A DNA stretch of 64,000 nt. Origin: SZUA-368 sp028533045 (GTDB lineage: Bacteria; Spirochaetota; Spirochaetia; DSM-2461). Position numbers and translations under genes: made by a program. This document shows, piece after piece, positions 33,695 to 43,676 of the stretch. The stretch's first letter is position 1, and every line of letters begins with the position of its first letter. A model generated the notes under the pieces. It did no database searches and had not been told where the DNA came from. It saw nothing but the letters and a program-made list of their open reading frames with translations. The stretch covers positions 62,001 to 126,000 of the forward strand of contig JBNAIG010000019.1 of NCBI GenBank assembly GCA_050031985.1, read 5' to 3'.

Positions 33695-36600
33695 ATGAAA
33701 CAGAAATTAAAGAATCTTTTAAGCAAAATTCGGAAGTTATTATTCTTTCTTTTTGGATCGATTCGGTACACCCCTCCCGGTTTTCTTTTAAGGTTTTTCC
33801 ATAATTGGAAGAGTATGGATAAGGGTGCTCGTAGAACAAAGGTAAAGAAACTGTTCTTTAAATTACTGAAAATCTTTCTCATTATTATTTTTGTTCTTGT
33901 TTTGCTTGCCGGGATACTCATTGGTATTTCATACTTAAATTATAGGAAGCCCCATAAGGTCGTTGTCGATTCCAGTATAACCGTTCCGGCTCTTCCACGT
34001 CCGGGAGAAGAGTATAACACACCGCTGTCATTAACCTTTACCGGTTCTGCCGCTCCCAAAGAGTCTTTGGATGAGGTGGTATCGGAGGGTGTTTCAATAA
34101 AACCGCTTGTGGAAGGTACATGGGTGTGGGAGAGTGATAATCGATTGGTATTTACTCCTTCCCAAACGTGGCAGATAGGAACGGCTTATCAAATAACTTT
34201 GGCTAAGGAACTTTTTCCCAGCCATATTGTGGTAAAGGAGTTAAAGAAGGAATTTAGTACTCCCGCTTTTACGGCGCAACTTTCTTCCCCCGAGTTTTAT
34301 ATCGATCCCGTCGATCCTTCTATTAAGCGTGTTCTGGCGAATCTTAGTTTTAATTTTCCCGTCGATCCCGACTCTATGGAAGGAAAAATCCGTATCTATC
34401 CGGATATAAAAAAGGATTCCCATGAGATGGTGAATCGGGATTATGATTTTGAATTGAATTACAACGAAGAAATGACCCGGGCTTATCTTGTCTCTGAACC
34501 GATTGGAACACCCCTTAAGGATGTTAATTTTATTGTCTGGGTTGATGAAGGAATAGAGTCTGAAGAGGACGGAGGCGCTTATGAGAAAGAGCAGAAGCGC
34601 CAGGTTACCATACCGGGTATTGCCGATTATGTAAAAATCAGATCCTTTAGCTTTAACCTGATAAAAAACGAGAAGCAGGTTTATGATCAAGTCTTAATCC
34701 TTGAAACCAAGGGTGAAGCAAAGATGGAAGATCTGCTGGAAAACATTGAGGTGTGGCAGCTGCCCGATGATAGACCGGCAGAACCGGGATTGAAAAAAAT
34801 AGAGAACTATCGTTGGGGCGATACGGAGTTTGTGACGCAAGATGTCTTGGCCCTCTCCCGTAAGGTTGAACTGGAGCCTCTCCCTAATGAAAGGGAATAC
34901 TCCTCCGCCAATAGTTTTCTCATTTCCGCCGATCCAAACAAATACCTTTACTTGAAGGTAAAAGAGGGGGCTCCTTTTTACGGGGGCTATTATCTTGCCG
35001 AAGAGTTTGAGCGAATCGTTTCTGTTCGCGATTATCCCCGGGAACTTGAGATTCTTTCCGATGGAAATGTGCTTTCCCTCTCGGGGGAGAATAAGCTTTC
35101 TCTCTACTCTCGCGGGGTAAGTAATGTGGGCTTCAAGATCAAAAGAATATTGCCCGATGACATTAATCATCTGGTGAGCCAGTCAAATGGTAATATTACG
35201 GATTTTAGCTTTACCGGCTGTCGTTTTGATTTTGATAATATTTCCAAATCTTACGAAGATGATCTTTCATTGAATCTTTCGGACAGAAGAGAGCTAAAGT
35301 ACTTCTCTTTAGATATGTCCCAGTATCTGGAGACAATTCCTGCAGAAGACTTGCGTTATGGTCTTTTTATGTTGGAGGTAGGAGAGAAATCCCGTTACGG
35401 TTTGGATGTTATGGACAAGAGACTTCTCATGATTTCCGACTTGGGGATGCTGGTTAAAACCAATCGGGATAATAGTAAGGATGTTTTTGTTCAGTCAATT
35501 GCGACCGGTCTTCCTGTTGCCAATGCAGATGTCCAAGTGTTGGGGAAAAACGGGATTCCCCTTGTGAGCAAGCGGACTGACGGGGAAGGCCATGTCTCCT
35601 TCTCTTCCTTACGTTTTAGCAAGGAGGAAAACACCCCTTGCGCCTTTATTGTGGTAAAGGGTAATGACCTCTCTTTTCTCCCATATGAAGCGCCCGGCCG
35701 TTCTTTGGATTACAGCAGCTTTAATGTGGGGGGTATTGTGGGCGCCGGAGATCCGGGGACCCTTACAACACAGATTTTTTCCGACAGGGGACTCTATAGG
35801 CCGGGGGACAGTATCAACGGCGCTTTTATCGTAAAGGCGGGCGATTGGTCTCGGGCTCTCGGAGGAACGCCTCTCCTTTTGACGGTAACCGATCCGAAGG
35901 GACAGACGGTTCACTCCGAGTCGCTGATCCTTTCCGCCCAGGGCTTTAACGATTTTAACTTTAAGACAGAGGCCTATTCTCCCACGGGAAGCTACCAGAT
36001 TAATCTGTATTTACGAAAAGAGAAGGGATATACGGAGTATTTGGGAGGAACGACTATAGAGGTTGAAGAATTCCAGCCCGATCGCCTTAAGGTCTCTACC
36101 CTTTTTAACAAAAGCTCCGCCGGTTGGGTGTCTCCGGAGGATTTGACGGCCCGTGTTTCCGTGCGTAATCTTTATGGATCTCCCGCCTCGGGGAATCGTG
36201 TTACGGCGCAATATAGTCTCACGCCGGCTTTTCTCTCCTTTCCCCAGTACCGAGGCTACTCCTTTTTGCAGCCCCGACAGGATTCTATCCGTGCCAGTGA
36301 AGAGCTGAACCCGGTTTTTACCGATGAAGAGGGAAAGGCGGAATTCATACTGCCTTTAAAGAAGTACGAAGCGGGGACCTATAGACTTCAGTTCTCCGTT
36401 GAGGCCTACGAAAAGAGCGGAGGACGGGGCGTTGCCGCAGACGGATCGATTCTTGTTTCCCACCTTGATCATCTTGTGGGGTATAAAGCCGATGGGGACT
36501 TAAACTATATCCATAAGAATTCCCGGCGTCAAATTGAGTTTATCGCCATTAATTCCAAGGGGGAGAAAATTGATCTTCCCCATATGTCCCTTTGCTTGAA

Positions 36601-39469
36601 CAGGGTGGATTATGTTTCCTCTTTGGTAAAACAGCCGAACGGCGTCTATAAATATCAGTCGATTGAGCAGACGACAGCTCTTTCGAACACGGATCTTTCA
36701 TTTTCCGCCGAGGGAACGACTCTTTCGCTCGATACGGAAGAGCCCGGGAAATATGAAGCAGAGATATGTGATGAAGAGGGAAATGTGCTTAGTCGTTTTC
36801 GCTATACCGTTGTGGGAGAAAGTAATTTAAGCCGGTCTCTAAATCGCTCGGCCGAGTTGGAAATAACTTTGGACAAAAGCGATTATAAGCCGGGAGAGTA
36901 TGTGGAGCTTTCCATCTCTGCGCCCTACAAGGGAGCCGGTCTCATTACGATAGAGAAAGATAAGGTATATGCCTGGAAGTGGTTCACAAGTGATTCAACC
37001 TCATCGGTTCAGAGAATCCCTATACCGGCTGACGGTCTTGAGGGGAACGGGTATATTACCGTTTCTTTTATTCGTTCTCCCGATTCAAGAGAAATCTTTA
37101 TGTCTCCCCTTTCCTACGGTTCGGTTCCCTTCTCTCTGGATAAGGAGAGCCGTACCCAAAAGATAGAACTGGATTACCCCTCTTTGGTGAAACCGGGAGA
37201 GGAGCTTCCTATTACGTACAGTACAAATCGTCCCGGCAAAATTGTCATCTATGGAGTGGATGAGGGTATTCTGCAAGTGGCCCATTATAAACTCCCCGAT
37301 CCTATCTCCTACTTTTTTCGGAAGCAGGCTCTGGAAGTTAAAACCTCGCAGATTCTCGATCTGATACTTCCCGAATATTCAGTTGTTCGTTCCTTTGCCG
37401 CTATGGGAGGAGGGGGAGATGAGGATATGCTGGCAGCTAATCTCAATCCCTTTAGCCGGAAGAGTCTGGACCCTGTGGTATACTGGTCGGGTATTTTGGA
37501 CTCCGGGCCGGAGGAAAGAACGGTTACTTATAAGGTGCCCGATTACTTTAACGGTTCCTTGAAGTTGATGGCCGTGGCTGTTTCGGAAGAAGCGGTCGGG
37601 TCCACCGAAGAGAACGCCCTTGTTCGGGATACCTTTATCATTCAGCCTTCCGCTCCTTTTGCGGCCATTCCCGGCGATAAGTTTGATTTTAAAGCTACCG
37701 TGGCTAACAACTTAAGCGGTTCCGGCGAGAATTGCCAAATAACATTGACTCTAAAGGGAGATGAAGGGCTTAGCCCGGATGTGACGGAAAAAACCGTGAT
37801 AATCCCCGAAGGGTCGGACATGAGTGTGAGTTTTCCCGTGACCGTAAACGAGGTTTTTGGGTCGGCTTCTCTGGTTCTGACGGCTCAAGCCCAGGGAGAA
37901 AGCTCCCGCATGTCACACTCTCTTAGTGTTAGGCCGGCGGTTCCTTTTCGAACGGAAATTGTGACCGGTGTCTGCGAGAAAGGTAAGGAGGACCACTCTC
38001 TGGAGAGGGATATGTATCCCGAATTTCGTACCCTGGAAGTTTCCGCTTCAAACCTGCCTCTGGGATTAGCCGGGGGATTGAATTTCTACCTAAGCCAGTA
38101 TCCCTACACTTGTACGGAACAGCTTCTTAGTATGAGTTTTCCCCTGCTTTACGGAGACTTGGCGGCAAACCTCGATCTTAGCCCGGAGGATGTGGAAGAG
38201 AGCTATAAGAATGCCCTTCGCATACTTCAATATCGGCAGAAATCTAACGGAGGGTTTGGCTTGTGGACCGTTAAATCCGAGTCCAATCCTCTTGTGGATC
38301 TATATGCGCTTCATTACCTTTTGACGGCAAGGGAGAAAGGTCTTTTCATTCCTACAGATCTTCTTGACGGAGCTCTTAGGCGGGCCGGAAGTCTAAGCCG
38401 GGAGCTGGGAAGCAGTTCCTACAATATGATGCTTCGTTCCTATGCCATCTTTCTTTTAACCAAGTCCGGGGAATTGACCACGGCTTCCCTGGAGGATTTG
38501 CGCAAGGATCTTTCCGAAAGTGATTATGATTGGGAAAGCGGCGCTACAGGTCTTTATATGGCCGGAAGTTATAGCATGCTACTGATGCTAAATGAGTCCC
38601 GTGCCCTGTTGCGAAAGGTTAAGCGCCACTGGGACGAAGACCTGTATGAGGATGTTTATAGCGATAAATTGAGCTACCTGAGTCTCTATTTAACTATGAT
38701 TTCCCGTTATGAACCGTCCCGGCTTAAGGATGTATCCTCCGATTTGTTGGATGAATTGGCCGAGGAGCTGAAGGGAATGAGGTTCACCTCCTATTCGGCG
38801 TCCATGGCCCTCGTTGCTCTTCAGTCTTACGTTGACGTAATGGAAGAGAAGACAGGCCAGGTCGTCAGCATAAATCAGATTCTTCCCGAAGAGGTATCGG
38901 AAGCTCTTGTCATGGATGGGGACCTGCTAAAAACGGGGGTATTCTCCCCGGACGCAGAAAGCATAGAGATTTATAATGATCAGACCCCGCCGCTCTATTA
39001 TCAGATAATCCAGGGAGGATTTGATACGGCTCCTCCTCTGGAAGAGCAAAACCACGGTTTGGAAGTCATAAGGGAGTTCCTGGACCTTAGAGGAAATGTG
39101 GTGGATTCCATGGTCTTGGGTGAAGAGTATCGGGTGAGGTTGAGAATACGCTCTTTGGATGAGGAAACTATACCGCAGGTCGCTCTTGTCGATCTGCTTC
39201 CCGCCTGTTTGGAGCCCCAAAGCGCGACTATTAGAGAAGAGGGAAATCTAAGCGACAGAAATCCTTTCCAGGCAAGTTATCTGGATATAAGGGAGGATCG
39301 GCTTGTCCTTTACGGCAATGCTCAATCCAGGCTTCTTGAGTATGTTTATCCCGTAAAGGCCACAAGTACAGGGTCCTTTACCGTACCGCCTTTGTTCGCC
39401 GAGGCCATGTATGATCAATCCACCTGGGCCTTGCAGGCTGCGGGTACTTTGGAAGTCCGGGAGGAGTAG
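33695..39469 (+). CDS. Bacterial alpha-2-macroglobulin family protein
   Basis: This very large envelope protein (about 1,924 aa) traps proteases and is usually paired with PBP1C, as here. A membrane anchor lies near residues 55-85. An MG2 domain begins around 690 (SDRGLYRPGD), followed by the bait region, the A2M domain near 1260 (SLDPVVYWSG), and the thioester motif CTEQ at about residue 1473 (bases 38111-38122) within the helical complement-like domain. The intact thioester means covalent trapping should be possible. ATG 33695 behind GAGGG is chosen; the open frame extends upstream to 33527 but into the divergent gene's promoter. PbpC starts 21 bp downstream. Confidence 0.9.
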   Translation: MKQKLKNLLSKIRKLLFFLFGSIRYTPPGFLLRFFHNWKSMDKGARRTKVKKLFFKLLKIFLIIIFVLVLLAGILIGISYLNYRKPHKVVVDSSITVPALPRPGEEYNTPLSLTFTGSAAPKESLDEVVSEGVSIKPLVEGTWVWESDNRLVFTPSQTWQIGTAYQITLAKELFPSHIVVKELKKEFSTPAFTAQLSSPEFYIDPVDPSIKRVLANLSFNFPVDPDSMEGKIRIYPDIKKDSHEMVNRDYDFELNYNEEMTRAYLVSEPIGTPLKDVNFIVWVDEGIESEEDGGAYEKEQKRQVTIPGIADYVKIRSFSFNLIKNEKQVYDQVLILETKGEAKMEDLLENIEVWQLPDDRPAEPGLKKIENYRWGDTEFVTQDVLALSRKVELEPLPNEREYSSANSFLISADPNKYLYLKVKEGAPFYGGYYLAEEFERIVSVRDYPRELEILSDGNVLSLSGENKLSLYSRGVSNVGFKIKRILPDDINHLVSQSNGNITDFSFTGCRFDFDNISKSYEDDLSLNLSDRRELKYFSLDMSQYLETIPAEDLRYGLFMLEVGEKSRYGLDVMDKRLLMISDLGMLVKTNRDNSKDVFVQSIATGLPVANADVQVLGKNGIPLVSKRTDGEGHVSFSSLRFSKEENTPCAFIVVKGNDLSFLPYEAPGRSLDYSSFNVGGIVGAGDPGTLTTQIFSDRGLYRPGDSINGAFIVKAGDWSRALGGTPLLLTVTDPKGQTVHSESLILSAQGFNDFNFKTEAYSPTGSYQINLYLRKEKGYTEYLGGTTIEVEEFQPDRLKVSTLFNKSSAGWVSPEDLTARVSVRNLYGSPASGNRVTAQYSLTPAFLSFPQYRGYSFLQPRQDSIRASEELNPVFTDEEGKAEFILPLKKYEAGTYRLQFSVEAYEKSGGRGVAADGSILVSHLDHLVGYKADGDLNYIHKNSRRQIEFIAINSKGEKIDLPHMSLCLNRVDYVSSLVKQPNGVYKYQSIEQTTALSNTDLSFSAEGTTLSLDTEEPGKYEAEICDEEGNVLSRFRYTVVGESNLSRSLNRSAELEITLDKSDYKPGEYVELSISAPYKGAGLITIEKDKVYAWKWFTSDSTSSVQRIPIPADGLEGNGYITVSFIRSPDSREIFMSPLSYGSVPFSLDKESRTQKIELDYPSLVKPGEELPITYSTNRPGKIVIYGVDEGILQVAHYKLPDPISYFFRKQALEVKTSQILDLILPEYSVVRSFAAMGGGGDEDMLAANLNPFSRKSLDPVVYWSGILDSGPEERTVTYKVPDYFNGSLKLMAVAVSEEAVGSTEENALVRDTFIIQPSAPFAAIPGDKFDFKATVANNLSGSGENCQITLTLKGDEGLSPDVTEKTVIIPEGSDMSVSFPVTVNEVFGSASLVLTAQAQGESSRMSHSLSVRPAVPFRTEIVTGVCEKGKEDHSLERDMYPEFRTLEVSASNLPLGLAGGLNFYLSQYPYTCTEQLLSMSFPLLYGDLAANLDLSPEDVEESYKNALRILQYRQKSNGGFGLWTVKSESNPLVDLYALHYLLTAREKGLFIPTDLLDGALRRAGSLSRELGSSSYNMMLRSYAIFLLTKSGELTTASLEDLRKDLSESDYDWESGATGLYMAGSYSMLLMLNESRALLRKVKRHWDEDLYEDVYSDKLSYLSLYLTMISRYEPSRLKDVSSDLLDELAEELKGMRFTSYSASMALVALQSYVDVMEEKTGQVVSINQILPEEVSEALVMDGDLLKTGVFSPDAESIEIYNDQTPPLYYQIIQGGFDTAPPLEEQNHGLEVIREFLDLRGNVVDSMVLGEEYRVRLRIRSLDEETIPQVALVDLLPACLEPQSATIREEGNLSDRNPFQASYLDIREDRLVLYGNAQSRLLEYVYPVKATSTGSFTVPPLFAEAMYDQSTWALQAAGTLEVREE

Positions 39470-39489
39470 AGCTGAACTTTCCCTGTCGG

Positions 39490-41811
39490 GTGGGAGGTAA
39501 AAAACTCTTCATCGCCCTCTGCTTACCCGCTTTGCTTTCCCTGTTCTTAACCTTTGTTATGGCGCGGGGGGAATCTCTCCTGGAAGAGGTCCCCTTCTCC
39601 AACGCCTATTTTACAAGGGAAGGGGAGTTGTTAAAAATTTACCCTGCCCGTGATGAACAGTACCGTTTGTACGGTCATCTCTCTACTTTCCCTCCGGAAT
39701 TTTTAGAGTTGGTTCTCTTACAGGAGGACCGGCTTTTTTATATCCACCCGGGGGTGAATCCGGTTTCTCTTGCCCGGGCAATCTACGAAACCTATTTTGT
39801 CCGGAGCCGGAGGGTGGGGGGCTCGACTCTCACCATGCAGACGGCCCGGCTTAAGTACGGTCTGGACAGCTCTACCGTTTTAGGGAAAATTAAACAAATC
39901 CTGGCGGCCTTTTACATTGAGATGTTTCACACTAAAAACGAAATTCTCGAAGCTTATATGAACCTGGCTCCCTGCGGGGGAAACATTATGGGCTTTCCCG
40001 CCGCTTCGGAAATCTTTTTTGGTAAAACACTGGATGAACTGAACTTTGGCGAATGGGCCATGCTGGCTGTTCTCCCCCAGGATCCCCAGGGGCGTGACCC
40101 TCGGATAGATCAAAACCGTGAGGAATTATTGGAAGCTCGTAATCGTCTCTATCGCCGTTGGCAAGAGACCGGAGAGGGGGAGGAGACTCTCATTTTTTAT
40201 GAGGACCTTCTACCCTCTATTGCCGGTGAACTTCCCTTTAATGCCCCCCATCTCTGTGAAATGATACAGAGTACCGGAACGGTAAGCGGTCGCCTTACGA
40301 CTACGATAGACGGAGAAACTCAGCGAGCTGTTGAAGAGAAATTAAGTCGATATATAGATCGATTAGGGAACAGGGGCGTTAAAAACGGAGCGGCACTTGT
40401 ACTGGATTATCGGACCATGGAGGTACAGGCCCTTGTGGGTTCGGCGGATTTTTTTGACGATGGGATACAGGGTATGGTTAATGGAACCTCGTCCCGCCGT
40501 TCTCCCGGCTCCACCCTAAAACCCTTTATCTACGGTTTGGCTTTGGATCAGGGACTCATCCATTCCCACACAGTTCTTTATGATCGCCCCATCAGCTTTA
40601 GTACTTATGCTCCCGATAATTATCAACGTGATTTCAAAGGACCCGTCACAGCCTGGAGCGCTCTGGTTAACAGTCGAAACATTCCCGCCGTAGAGCTGGC
40701 CTCCCAATTGAAAGAACCGGACCTGTATGATTTTTTGAATAGCGCTCCCGTTGGGGATTTAAAAGAGAGGGACCACTATGGGCTTTCTCTCGTATTGGGA
40801 AGCGGGGAACTCTCCATGTTGGAATTAGCCGGACTCTACGGGGCCTTGGGGAATGGAGGAGAGCTTCGGGATATTGTGGTGGGAGAATCCCTAGTTCTGC
40901 AGGATTATTCGGAGCAAAAGATCCTTTCCCCCCAATCAGCCTATATCGTAAGAAAAATGCTCGAAAGAAATCCCGCTCCGGGAGAAGGATTAATTCTTTC
41001 CGAAGAGAAGTGGAAAGAGATGAGTTCTCCCAGAATCGCCTATAAAACAGGTACTTCCATCGGATTTAAAGATGCCTGGAGCATAGGCTTAAGCGGTCCT
41101 TATGTTATTGCTGTGTGGATAGGAAATTTCTCGGGAGAAGGAAATCCGGTTTTTCTGGGCCGCGAAACCGCAACCCCTCTGCTTTTTGAAATCGCTGCAA
41201 ACCTGGAGGGGGCGGGGGAAGATATAAAAAGGCCCTCCGGTGTAGAAGAGGTGGAGGTCTGTTCCGTTTCGGGCTGTCTTCCCTCGGAATATTGCGACCA
41301 TACCGTAAAGGCTCTCTTTATCCCCGGTAGTTCCCCCATTGAGAAATGTTCTATTCATCGTCCTGTCATTATTAATGAAGAGACTGGGTATCGAGTGGAA
41401 GAGGAAGGAGACCGTACTGTTAAAGTCATTAGGGAAATCTGGCCTTCCGATATGTTAAATCTTTTTGAAGAGGCAGGTCTTCCGCGGCCCGTACCGCCCC
41501 CTTACGAAACTTCACTTAGCGAGGAAAAGCTAAGGCTTGGCGGGACGCCTCCCCGTATCGTATCCCCCGTAAAGGACGGGCAGTATATCTTTCGCCCCGG
41601 TGAGGAAGAAGATAATCGTATTCCTTTGACCGCTTCTGCCGACGGAGAGGTTCAAGAGATTTTTTGGTTTGCCGACGGAGCTTTTATCGGTCGGGCCGAC
41701 CCGAGAGAAACGGTGTATTGGAGCCCCGAAGCGGGACGTTACAGACTTATCGTTCTGGATGATAAGGGATTTTCAGCAGATAGGGTTGTAGAAGTTTTCC
41801 TACAACCTTAA
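39490..41811 (+). CDS. pbpC: Penicillin-binding protein 1C
   Basis: The class A PBP has a peptidoglycan glycosyltransferase domain (LLQEDRLFYIHPGVN with the catalytic Glu, and GGSTLTMQTARL), a transpeptidase domain with SPGSTLKP (active Ser), the SRN triad in VNSRNIPA and KTGTS, and the C-terminal BiPBP_C domain that defines PBP1C. Length is 773 aa from GTG 39490. That GTG lacks a well-placed ribosome-binding site (an AGGAG overlaps the end of the preceding gene), so the start is uncertain by a few codons. It is co-transcribed with alpha-2-macroglobulin, a common pairing thought to guard or repair the cell wall after attack. Confidence 0.93.
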   Translation: MGGKKLFIALCLPALLSLFLTFVMARGESLLEEVPFSNAYFTREGELLKIYPARDEQYRLYGHLSTFPPEFLELVLLQEDRLFYIHPGVNPVSLARAIYETYFVRSRRVGGSTLTMQTARLKYGLDSSTVLGKIKQILAAFYIEMFHTKNEILEAYMNLAPCGGNIMGFPAASEIFFGKTLDELNFGEWAMLAVLPQDPQGRDPRIDQNREELLEARNRLYRRWQETGEGEETLIFYEDLLPSIAGELPFNAPHLCEMIQSTGTVSGRLTTTIDGETQRAVEEKLSRYIDRLGNRGVKNGAALVLDYRTMEVQALVGSADFFDDGIQGMVNGTSSRRSPGSTLKPFIYGLALDQGLIHSHTVLYDRPISFSTYAPDNYQRDFKGPVTAWSALVNSRNIPAVELASQLKEPDLYDFLNSAPVGDLKERDHYGLSLVLGSGELSMLELAGLYGALGNGGELRDIVVGESLVLQDYSEQKILSPQSAYIVRKMLERNPAPGEGLILSEEKWKEMSSPRIAYKTGTSIGFKDAWSIGLSGPYVIAVWIGNFSGEGNPVFLGRETATPLLFEIAANLEGAGEDIKRPSGVEEVEVCSVSGCLPSEYCDHTVKALFIPGSSPIEKCSIHRPVIINEETGYRVEEEGDRTVKVIREIWPSDMLNLFEEAGLPRPVPPPYETSLSEEKLRLGGTPPRIVSPVKDGQYIFRPGEEEDNRIPLTASADGEVQEIFWFADGAFIGRADPRETVYWSPEAGRYRLIVLDDKGFSADRVVEVFLQP
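41782..41809 (+). terminator. Hairpin at the end of pbpC
   Basis: GGTTGTAG (41784-41791) pairs with CTACAACC (41800-41807), overlapping the stop codon. No clear U-run follows, so it is a weak terminator or 3' stabiliser. Confidence 0.45.
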
Positions 41812-41819
41812 TTGCTGAT

Positions 41820-41883
41820 GCGAAAGTAGAAAGCCGTTACAATTGAATTTTTCATCCTTTCGTACCAGCTTTCAAACTTTCGC
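41820..41883. other. Long imperfect inverted repeat between pbpC and the ferredoxin gene
   Basis: GCGAAAGT (41820-41827) pairs with ACTTTCGC (41876-41883), and GAAAGC (41829-41834) with GCTTTC (41868-41873). The loop is about 33 nt. It sits between convergent genes and could end transcription from either side. Confidence 0.5.
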
Positions 41884-41888
41884 GTTTC

Positions 41889-42197
41889 TTAAGCGATAAG
41901 AAAGTCTTCCGCCACTTCACCGTCTTCCATGGCGTCGAGAATCGTATCCAGGTCGTCCTCGCTGGACATGCCGCCGTACCAGATGTTGTCGGGGTAGACA
42001 ACCATGGCAGGACCGCGGTCGCAAACCTTCAGACAGCCGGTGGCCGAAACCATAACGCCGTCCATACCTCGGTCAACGATTTCCGATTCCAGATAAGCCA
42101 GCCAGTCGCCGGTTCCTTTTTTGTAGCAAACTCCCTGGGGTTCTCCCGATACGCGGAAGCTGCAGCATACAAAGATGTGCTTGGTTGGTTTTTCCAT
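41889..42197 (-). CDS. [2Fe-2S] ferredoxin, thioredoxin-like fold
   Basis: The 102-aa protein has Cys at 11/12, 24, 55 and 59 (VCCSFR, GVCYKK, GCLKVCDRGP), the spacing of thioredoxin-like [2Fe-2S] ferredoxins. Similar ferredoxins are common in nif clusters and may deliver electrons to nitrogenase or to NifB-related steps. The start is ATG 42197 behind GGAG; the longer upstream reading runs through a GC-rich repeat and is rejected. It follows nifB on the same strand after 190 bp, so it may share that transcript. Confidence 0.88.
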   Translation of the reverse strand: MEKPTKHIFVCCSFRVSGEPQGVCYKKGTGDWLAYLESEIVDRGMDGVMVSATGCLKVCDRGPAMVVYPDNIWYGGMSSEDDLDTILDAMEDGEVAEDFLIA

Positions 42198-42220
42198 AAT
42201 TTTCTCCTGTGAAATGTATA

Positions 42221-42380
42221 TTTTTAAGGGGCCATTCCGTCGGCTGACGCCGCCGGAACCGGGCTTTGCAGGGCTCCGCTTCCGCTCCGGCCCAGACCGT
42301 TTGACCAAACGGTCCGGTCAGCCATATACGTGCGTTTGCTCCGCAAGCCACACTCCTATGGCTCCCTTACAATCCCTTGT
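42221..42380. repeat. GC-rich intergenic element with hairpin
   Basis: The space between nifB and the ferredoxin gene is GC-rich and non-coding. It contains a perfect stem GACCGTTT/AAACGGTC (42295-42302 with 42307-42314) and repeated GGAGCGGAAGCGGAG-like phrases on the minus strand. It is similar in style to the block at 20763-20907, and probably a dispersed repeat inserted in the nif transcript. Confidence 0.45.
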
Positions 42381-42387
42381 CCTTCGC

Positions 42388-43653
42388 CTAAGCGCAGCCT
42401 TCTCCCGTACCGGAACAGCTTCCCGTGCGGATGGCCATGTGGCGGAGGTCTTCTCCCCGGGAAATTCCATCCAGAGCAGAACTGATCATACCTTCGATCT
42501 GATAGACTTTTACGCCCTTTTTGTTCAGATACTGTTCCGGTTTTCCTCCGATGCCGCTTGTGAGCAGGGCGGAACAGTCCTTAAGAGTCTCCGCAATACG
42601 TTCCCAGCGCTCATCGCCGCCGCCGGCGGGGGGCATAATTCTCTCTTCCAGATATTCCCATGTCCGGGTCTTCTCATTTTCTTTGTAAATACAAAGAGTT
42701 TTGGAGTGTCCCAGGTGCTGGTTAATGAGCATTCCTTCCATGGTGGCAACCGCAATGTAGGGGCGGTATTCATCGGGATTAGCCGGTTTACTGGCCGCAT
42801 CCTTAAGAAGGGCCGTTGTTCCTTCACTCATGGCTTCTTCCAGAAGTCCCGCCGCATCGGCCCGGCAGCGTCGGCAGTGTCCCATCTGGGGAACATACTG
42901 TTCGCACTCCTTCCGCAGGGCGGCGATCTGTACGATGTCCGGCTCTTCCAGGTCTTCGAAATCGGTTCCTTCAACGGGGATCAGTCCCAGGCAGTTATGG
43001 GTTACAACGCCCAGTTCTCCCACGGTTTTAGCCACTTCGGGAATGTGGAAATCGTTCACTCCGGGAATCACAACGCTGTTGATCTTTACGAGAATCCCTT
43101 TTTCTACCAACCGCTTAACGGCGGCAAGCTGTTCTCTTACCAGGACTTCACCGGCGGCCTTACCCCGGTAAACTCGTTTGTTGTGACGAATCCAGCGGTA
43201 GCAGTTTCCCGCCACTTCCGGGTCTACCCCGTTAATAGTCAAAGTTACATGGGACACTTCCAGCTCGGCCAGTTCATCGATGTAGGGACCGATATTTACC
43301 CCGTTGGTGGCCACGCAGAGCATCACTTTGGGATAGTTTTCGCGGATAAGCCGCAGGGTTTCCATGGTCTCTTCCGGGTTGGCGAAAGGGTCTCCGGGGC
43401 CGGCGATTCCCACTACGTCGAAGTAGCGTTTATCCATAGCCTGGTCCAGGTAATATTTTGCCTGGCCCGGAGTCAGCACGGAGCTGGTTACACCGGGACG
43501 GCTTTCGTTTACACAATCGTATTTTCTGTTACAGAACCCGCACTGCACGTTACACTTGGGGGCAACGGGCAGGTGGATTCGGGCGTGATCACTACAGGCC
43601 CCCGCATTAAAGCAGGGGTGGTTTTTTAGCTGTTCTTCAATGGACTTTTTCAT
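42388..43653 (-). CDS. nifB: FeMo-cofactor biosynthesis protein NifB
   Basis: This radical-SAM enzyme builds the NifB cofactor (8Fe core with central carbide), the precursor of FeMo-co. The SAM-cluster motif CNVQCGFCNRKYDC is present near residues 34-47. Further conserved Cys include HPCFNAGACSDHARIHLPVAPKC at the N-terminus and MGHCRRCRADAAGLL. The C-terminal 110 residues form a NifX-like domain (YIAVATMEGMLINQHLGHS). Length is 421 aa. It follows nifN by 23 bp in the nifE-N-B transcript. Confidence 0.97.
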   Translation of the reverse strand: MKKSIEEQLKNHPCFNAGACSDHARIHLPVAPKCNVQCGFCNRKYDCVNESRPGVTSSVLTPGQAKYYLDQAMDKRYFDVVGIAGPGDPFANPEETMETLRLIRENYPKVMLCVATNGVNIGPYIDELAELEVSHVTLTINGVDPEVAGNCYRWIRHNKRVYRGKAAGEVLVREQLAAVKRLVEKGILVKINSVVIPGVNDFHIPEVAKTVGELGVVTHNCLGLIPVEGTDFEDLEEPDIVQIAALRKECEQYVPQMGHCRRCRADAAGLLEEAMSEGTTALLKDAASKPANPDEYRPYIAVATMEGMLINQHLGHSKTLCIYKENEKTRTWEYLEERIMPPAGGGDERWERIAETLKDCSALLTSGIGGKPEQYLNKKGVKVYQIEGMISSALDGISRGEDLRHMAIRTGSCSGTGEGCA

Positions 43654-43676
43654 TCTCTTCTCCTTAATGCGGTTAT

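Noticed and set aside
42391..42420. Cys/Gly-rich end of NifB (SCSGTGEGCA) as a sign of a frame error.
   Set aside because: The preceding NifX-like domain is complete and in frame; short variable tails are normal.
42175..43629. Open frame of 484 codons on the plus strand opposite nifB.
   Set aside because: It has no protein motif and runs through the GC-rich repeat; nifB on the minus strand is certain.
43655..43676. Possible further Rrf2 operator between nifN and nifB (GCGGTTATCTAAAT on the plus strand).
   Set aside because: The flanks look similar to the hcp-type motif, but the 6-bp spacer and the TACC half are missing, and the position is inside an operon with a 23-bp gap.
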